DNA of 64,000 nt from Purshia tridentata (lineage: Eukaryota; Streptophyta; Magnoliopsida; Rosales; Rosaceae), in contig QANT01002184.1 of NCBI GenBank assembly GCA_003254885.1, forward strand, positions 28,695 to 92,694, in the 5' to 3' direction. The notes below the pieces were generated by a model that had not been told where the DNA came from, made no database searches, and saw only the letters and a program-made list of their open reading frames with translations. The translations under genes were made by a program, and so were the position numbers. Positions 58,566 to 64,000 of this stretch are shown one piece after another (the stretch's first letter is position 1; every line of letters starts with the position of its first letter).

Positions 58566-60726
58566 TCCTCTGATGACCAAATAGAGTTTCATTATGCTTG
58601 CTTGTTGCAATAATATGGTCTTGTATGTTTATAATGCATTTTGAGTGTCTAACATTTCATCTATATAACTTCTACAAGTTGAATGTGAAGTAGAATATGC
58701 ACCGATTGATGTAATTAATATGAAGTCTTTATTTTTTAGACATACTTGATAGAGTAATACTAGGGATGCCAATGTAAATCCTAAAATCTTATTTGTGTAA
58801 TGTTTTATTATTTATGTTTATATTTTTTATTTTTTGTGAAATGAACCTTATTCATTATGACAAATAAGACATTCTCACATTACCCCCACTGTTGTACATC
58901 ATCTAATGACTAAAATTTGGGACATCTATTTGGGATTTTTTTTTCCCAATAATAGTATTATGGTACAAACATAGTCAATTAAAGTTTACATGCAATGCAT
59001 ATGTTGCTAAATATTTTTTAAGGAAATTATAAGTCGCTAAATATTGCAAAGGGAAGATGGTCAAACTTTCAAGCACCAAGCCATTGGCCCCTTAAGTATT
59101 TTGATTCTTGCTAATTAGTAAACACAGCTTAATTTTCATTCTAATTCCTAACAATTAGTAAAAATGTTAATGGGAATGTCTGATTCTGAGTCTAATTTCT
59201 GCTAATTTCATCATGCTTATTCCGATTTTTTCTCATTCCGAATCCTTCTTAGTTTCGATTCTACTCATTCTACTTCATATTCATTCTGATTTCAGTTTAG
59301 TAAATTTACATGCCCTACATACTGTCACATATTAACATGTATCATTCTAGCTAGGGAAAGAGGATCATCTTTTCATTGAGGGGAGTCTGGTACTCTATTG
59401 AACATTAAAGAAAGGGGAGACGAAAACGAGATGATCCACACATAACATGCAATCAATTATGCCAAGAGATTAACTGTTTTAACTGTTTTAGAGCCGAATT
59501 GTATATGTAATGTATATTATATATATGTTATTTTGTACTTTGGCCTTTGACACTAACTTGGAATAGAAAGTTTGTAATGATTAAGAAGGAATGTGTGGGA
59601 ATTGTAGTTGTGGTCAGACAAAGAAGAAATTAAAAGACAGACCAGTAGGTAATCGACAAGAAAAACGTGTATATATATCATACTTTGGCTGAGTCTTTAC
59701 TCTTTAATTAGACAATGAACACAATTATATGATTTAGTTTTATTTTATGATTAAGCAGCTATATATACCTCATGATTTGATTGAATATTTTAACATGCGG
59801 TTAAATTAGAATTATAAATGTAATTTACATTTATTAAGTAAGAGTACCATCCGTTGGTATATATATAGATAGAAATCACATACAAATATTAATGCTGAGA
59901 TTCTTTGATAACACAAAAAAAAAAAAATAATTCACTATAATAATATAAAAATGAAAAAAAAAATTAAGTACAGTGTAATTTTACAAAATTATAAAATATA
60001 ACTCTTGACATATAACGTTAAAATAAAAAAAAATTAAATCAAAGTGTAATTCAATAAAAACTAAAAATTAAATCATAACTCAAGAATTACATTTTAAAAA
60101 TAAAAAATTATACTTTAGAAGTGTGAAGAAAATAGTGTCACTGTGTTGTATAGGACATTTGTCCCCAACTTGTGAATCAAGAAATTGGGTGGTTTGTCAT
60201 TGTCAAGTCATGCCAATCAGATCGATGAGCTGTGGAGCCTCACAATATCTGGCCAGTGTAAAGAATATTGGTGCTTTTCTAACATATAAGTACATTTCTT
60301 TAATTGATTAACTTCGATTTTTTGTTTTAACTAGTAAAAACCAGTACATATATCACAAAAGTATAGGCTGGCCAAATTGAATTAAGAAGGGTTCATGATA
60401 TCTTGACATGTGTATAGGGTTAATAAAAAACTATATTTTCAATGGCTTTTGACTAATTTACTGTCTCTTATACCCATTTGGACTGTGTATATAATTAAAG
60501 TCTAAATAAAGAAAATATATTGACATGTGTAATGTGCATAATTAAGCTAGACTTATTATTACACAACAAGAGTTCGTGAAAATAATAATCGATTATGTAC
60601 GCATTTCATAATTCATTATGATGCTTGTCCATCATAGCTAGCTACCCAGATTTTTTCTTATTGTTATATTTATTAATTTTGATAAAGAATTATATATATG
60701 TTTGTAGGGTCGAGTAGTTAATTAAT
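58566..60726. other. spacer downstream of the isochorismatase-like gene
   Basis: Strongly AT-rich. It contains the 3'UTR and then long A/T-rich stretches (59900-60110 is almost all A and T). No gene is supported. Confidence 0.5.
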
Positions 60727-62042
60727 GGGAAATTGCCTCAAATAGCCCAAATAAATATCAAAATGACTTTTTTAGACCATACAAATATTTTTGGACTTTT
60801 TTAACTCTTTGGTGCAAAATAGGACAAAAATGCCCTACCTCTCTTTTTCTTTAATTTCTTAACATAAGACGTAAGCACTATTAGAGCTTTTTTGTAACTC
60901 TCCCATGGCTGCCACCATATTTGCTCTCTCATATCTCTTCCTCTATATATCTCCAGACCCACTTTTTTCCCTCTAACCCAACGTACCCTAAACCCTCTCT
61001 TTCCACCCCAAAAAAAAATCTCTATTTCTCACTCCTTTTTCTTTAATTTCTTAACACAATACGTAAGCACTACTAGAGTTTCTTTGTAACTCTTCCATGG
61101 CTGCCACCATATATGCTCTCTCTTATGTCTCTTCCTCTATATATCTCCAGACCCACTCCTTTCCCTCTAACCCAACGTACCCCAAACTTCCTCTTTTAAC
61201 CCCAAAAAAAAAACTTTCTCACTCCTCTCTATACCCATAGAGCCTCCTTGACTGTTTGTTCACTCTCAAAACCCACCTTTCTCCAAATAAAAAATACCCA
61301 GATGACCTTTCCATTGATTATGATGATGACGAAATTCCCTAAGAGTAATGCGGCATTGTGGGCATATACAACAACCCCAAAAAACCACGATGATAGCAAT
61401 AGCCATACCTTTTGCATGTGGTTTGATGGGATGTCACCGGTGAAGAATCTGGCCAATGGAGGAGGGAACGATGGGGATTGGGAAGAGGTGAAAGAAGAAT
61501 ATGGTGTTCGCGATTAACTCGTGTTGCAGGACTATACTGTCCTTGGTTTGTCCACAACCTGTCCACTGTTTGTACACCATGTATACTTGAAGGAGTTGGG
61601 TTTTCTGGATTTTGGGGAAGACATAAGATTTGTGCCTTTAAAGGTTTTGGAAAAATTTCAGAAGGAAGGTAGAGATGCCAGTCTGTCTTCTGCTTTCAAT
61701 AGTATACGACAACATTTTGGGTACAGAAAACCCCAGCTTGCACTATTTTGCAAGAGATTAGATATTCATTTTCAGTAATTTGTACTGCCTGTTTACAAGG
61801 CCTGTACAAATAGTATACAGGCAGTGGACAAATGGTGGACAAGTTAACTCGTGTTGCAAGACTATATTATCTTTGGTTTGTCCACAACTTGTCCACTGTT
61901 TGTACACCATTTGTACAGGCCTTGTAATGAGATGTGGTATTTTTATCCTATTTTGCGCCAAAGAGTTTAAAAAGTCTACAAAAGTATGGATAGTCTAAAA
62001 AGTCATTTGAAAATTAATTTGATCTATTTGTGGGAATTTCCC
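60727..62042. mobile_element. Pack-MULE-like element, left arm (complete)
   Basis: The element starts GGGAAATTGCCTCAAATAGC and ends with its inverted form (CTATTTGTGGGAATTTCCC). Subterminal blocks also pair, for example CTCTTTGGTGCAAAATAGGA with CCTATTTTGCGCCAAAGAG. Inside are two direct repeats of about 190 bp (60845-61025 and 61035-61220), a stretch of open frame (61248-61514), a captured glycosyltransferase-like fragment and repeated blocks with CTTGTCCACTGTTTGTACAC. No transposase was found. I could not find a target duplication. Confidence 0.65.
61593..61775 (+). pseudogene. captured fragment of a glycosyltransferase-family-1-like gene
   Basis: One frame reads ELGFLDFGEDIRFVPLKVLE then KFQKEGRD and HFGYRKPQLAL. 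Directly after, in another frame, comes LQEI-Y (intact as ALQEIGY in the opposite arm). In plant GT1 proteins of the At4g01210/At5g04480 group, as I recall them, these two motifs stand in this order with about 20 residues between, so the middle has been lost with a frameshift. Not functional. Confidence 0.5.
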
Positions 62043-62645
62043 TTTTCAAAATTAATCACTTTAGAGCAAACGATTTAGGGTGTTTGGAAAAATTGCATAT
62101 GAATTCATATTTTGGAGTACAAAGAAGGATGCTCATATTTTAGCAAGATTATATTTGAAGTCAAATACCTTTAGTAAATTCTAATTATCATAACAGGTAC
62201 ACAACGAATAAATCTGACCAAAATTCATTGTTAGAACTAAAACCACATAAATTAAAATTGGATCACATAATTTTTTAATTTATACCATTAAAATGGGTAG
62301 GAGGTCCTACAATGTCACAATTTGTACTGTTATGTTTGTCCTGCATGTCAAATTGTCAATCATTCAGCAACAATTGGGTGCCATCAATTTTTTTATGGTG
62401 TATACAAAGCATGCCAATTGAGAATTTTTCCTTACATGAAGATGCAATCAATTTCCCATTACTACATCTAGCTTCTTCTTTTTTTGGGCCAAGTATAAAT
62501 GTAGCTTTCATATCAACCAAGTTTGAGACTTTTGACCAAAAGAAAATAATTGGTGAATGACTTGTACTTTGTATACCTCACCACATTGGATCTGACCCCC
62601 ATGAATTATGTACATATAAATTAATATCCTCACAAGTAATCTGTT
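62043..62645. other. spacer between the two inverted arms
   Basis: About 600 bp that does not belong to either arm. It holds an 82-codon open frame (62312-62560) without a recognised motif. It may be older flanking DNA or the remains of another insertion. Confidence 0.45.
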
Positions 62646-63829
62646 GATGTACAAACAGTGGACATGGTGTGGACAAACCAAGGACATTATAGTCTTGCAA
62701 CACGAGTTAACGTGTCTACCATTTGTCCACTGCATATACATCATTTGTACAGGCCTTGTAAATAAGCAATACAAATTACCGAAAATGAATATCCAATCTC
62801 TTGCAAAGCAGTGCAAGCTGGAGTTTTCTATACCCAAAATGTTGTCGTGTACTGTTGAAAGCAGAGACAGACTAACATCTCTACCTTCCTTCTGAAATTT
62901 TTCCAAAACCTTTGAAGACTAAAATCTTATGTCTTCCCCAAAATCCAGCGAACCCAACTCTTTCAAGTACACATGGTGTACAAACAGTGGAAATTTTGTG
63001 GACAAACCAAAGACAATATAGTCCTGCAACACGAGTTAATCGCGAAACACACCATTCTTCTTCCACCTCTTCCCAATCCCCACCCTTCCCTCTTCCACTG
63101 GCCAGATTCTTCATCGACAACATCCCATCAAACCACATGTAAAGGGTATGACAATTGCTAGCATCGTAATTTTTTGGGGTTATCGTATATGGCCACAATG
63201 CCACATTCCTCTTAGGGATTTTCGTCATTATCATAATCAATGGAAATGTCATTTGGATATTTTTTATTTGGAGAAAGGTGGGTTTTGAAAGTGAACAAAT
63301 AGTCAAGGAGGCTTTGTGGATATAGAGAGAAGAATGAGAAATAGAGGTTTTTTCTTTTTTTGGGCAGAAATAGGAGGTTTAGGGTACATTGGGTTAGAGG
63401 GAAAAGAATGGGTCTAAACATATATAGAGGAAGAGACATGAGAGAGAGCATATATGGTGGCAGCCATGGAAGAGTTACAAAGAAACTCTAGTAGTGCTTA
63501 CGTCTTGTGTTAAGAAATTAAAGAAAAAGGAGTGAGAAATAAAGTTTTTTTTTTGGGGCAGAAAGAGAAGGTTTAGGGTACGTTGGGTTAGAGGGAAAAG
63601 AGTGGGTCTGGAGATATATAGAGGAAGAGAGCAAATATGGTGGCAACTATGGGAGAGTTACAAAAAAGCTCTAATAGTGCTTACGTCTTATGTTCAGAAA
63701 TTAAAGAAAAAGAGAGGTGGGGCATTTTTATCCTATTTTGTACCAAAGAATTAAAAAAGTCCAAAAATATTTATATGGTATAAAAAAAATCATTTTGGTA
63801 TTTATTTGGACTATTTAAGGCAATTTTTC
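62646..63829. mobile_element. Pack-MULE-like element, right arm (inverted, inner end missing)
   Basis: The reverse complement of this stretch follows the left arm from its outer terminus to about 61900, including both 190-bp repeats, the open frame and the captured fragment, with many small differences. The outer end reads GGACTATTTAAGGCAATTTT. The inner 140 bp and inner terminus of the left arm are absent. Confidence 0.75.
62780..62960 (-). pseudogene. captured glycosyltransferase-like fragment in the right arm
   Basis: On the minus strand the same blocks are found as in the left arm (EKFQKEGRDVSLS; then, frame-shifted, ALQEIGYSF). Frameshifts differ between the arms, so neither copy is maintained as a gene. 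Confidence 0.5.
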
Positions 63830-63832
63830 ATT

Positions 63833-63904
63833 TATCTTTTTGTTACAAAAAAGAAGAACCTTATGGAAATCTTTTTGTTACAAAAAAGAAGAACCTTATG
63901 GAAA
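63833..63904. repeat. tandem repeat, two units of about 35 bp
   Basis: The unit TCTTTTTGTTACAAAAAAGA followed by AGAACCTTATGGAAA occurs twice head-to-tail just outside the right arm's outer end. Confidence 0.93.
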
Positions 63905-63966
63905 TGAAAGACCAGTTACTTACTGGGGTCATGTTACTACTAGTATTGAGGCCTCGTACTTTGTTA

Positions 63967-63997
63967 GTACCAAGGCTATGCTTAGCCTTGTACCTTT
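63967..63997. repeat. short hairpin at the window end
   Basis: GTACCAAGGCTA, a TGCT loop and TAGCCTTGTACC form a stem of about 10-11 bp. It may be the edge of a further repeat cut by the window. Confidence 0.6.
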
Positions 63998-64000
63998 TAC

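Noticed and set aside
61248-61514. 89-codon open frame in the left arm as a real gene
   Set aside because: It lies in a repeated element, has a diverged counterpart in the other arm with different length, and shows no known domain.
60727-63829. Target site duplication flanking the inverted-repeat element
   Set aside because: The sequences next to the left arm's two ends, and next to the outer ends of the whole structure, do not match each other; I do not claim one.
1-64000. CRISPR arrays, bacterial operons or phage-like genes
   Set aside because: The window is clearly plant nuclear DNA; the direct repeats present are tandem duplications or transposon parts, not spaced arrays.

Overview
The window is nuclear DNA from a flowering plant, almost certainly a eudicot. 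It has intron-split genes with GT-AG borders, AT-rich spacers with TA and GA/CT microsatellites, two nuclear-type tRNA genes and plant-only families (photosynthetic NDH subunit, tonoplast aquaporin, Aux/IAA, NPF, JINGUBANG WD40). The species cannot be fixed from the sequence. All exon models below were built by hand from reading frames, splice sites and family knowledge, and each sums to a clean multiple of three.

Layout. At 1-113 there may be the tail of an upstream gene; tRNA-Asn follows at 610-683. PnsB3/NDF4 (935-2388, +) is tail-to-tail with a TIP2-type aquaporin (3351-5052, -). A spacer of about 3.9 kb carries a foldback MITE and a 4-N gap. A single-exon JINGUBANG-like WD40 gene (8994-10388, +) is tail-to-tail with a 14-exon KH plus LigT/AKAP7-like gene (11400-16502, -). 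Next come a doubtful small membrane ORF (17711-17959, +), a second JINGUBANG-like gene with an internal 90-bp in-frame duplication (18770-21154, -), a type II membrane protein with a methyltransferase-like fold (22014-24549, +) and an Aux/IAA gene of the IAA8/IAA9 type (25642-28090, -). After a 6.9-kb desert come tRNA-Ser(CGA), a THA8-like short PPR gene (35273-35989, +), PEX2 (36644-40408, -), a bHLH68/112-like factor (42968-46197, +), an NPF1-type transporter (52266-55235, +) and an isochorismatase-fold gene (56381-58565, +). The right end is filled by a large inverted repeat built from two Pack-MULE-like arms (60727-63829).

From memory of the Arabidopsis map, PnsB3, TIP2;1, LigT-like, the membrane protein, isochorismatase-like and NPF1 correspond to a block around At3g16180-At3g16250. 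The window therefore looks like a conserved microsyntenic block with WD40, Aux/IAA, PPR, PEX2 and bHLH genes interleaved. The genes do not form a pathway. Their products act in chloroplast (PnsB3, THA8-like), tonoplast (TIP2), peroxisome (PEX2), nucleus (Aux/IAA, bHLH) and membranes (NPF1, membrane protein).

I found no new biochemical system. The most unusual content is structural: the NPF1 gene sits behind duplicated, decayed copies of its neighbour's promoter and first exon; its own first exon is tandemly doubled, with a MITE in only one copy; a decoy splice acceptor lies before its last exon; a WD40 blade is duplicated in frame; an exon fragment has moved next to the PPR gene; and the 3.1-kb inverted repeat carries pieces of a glycosyltransferase-like gene.
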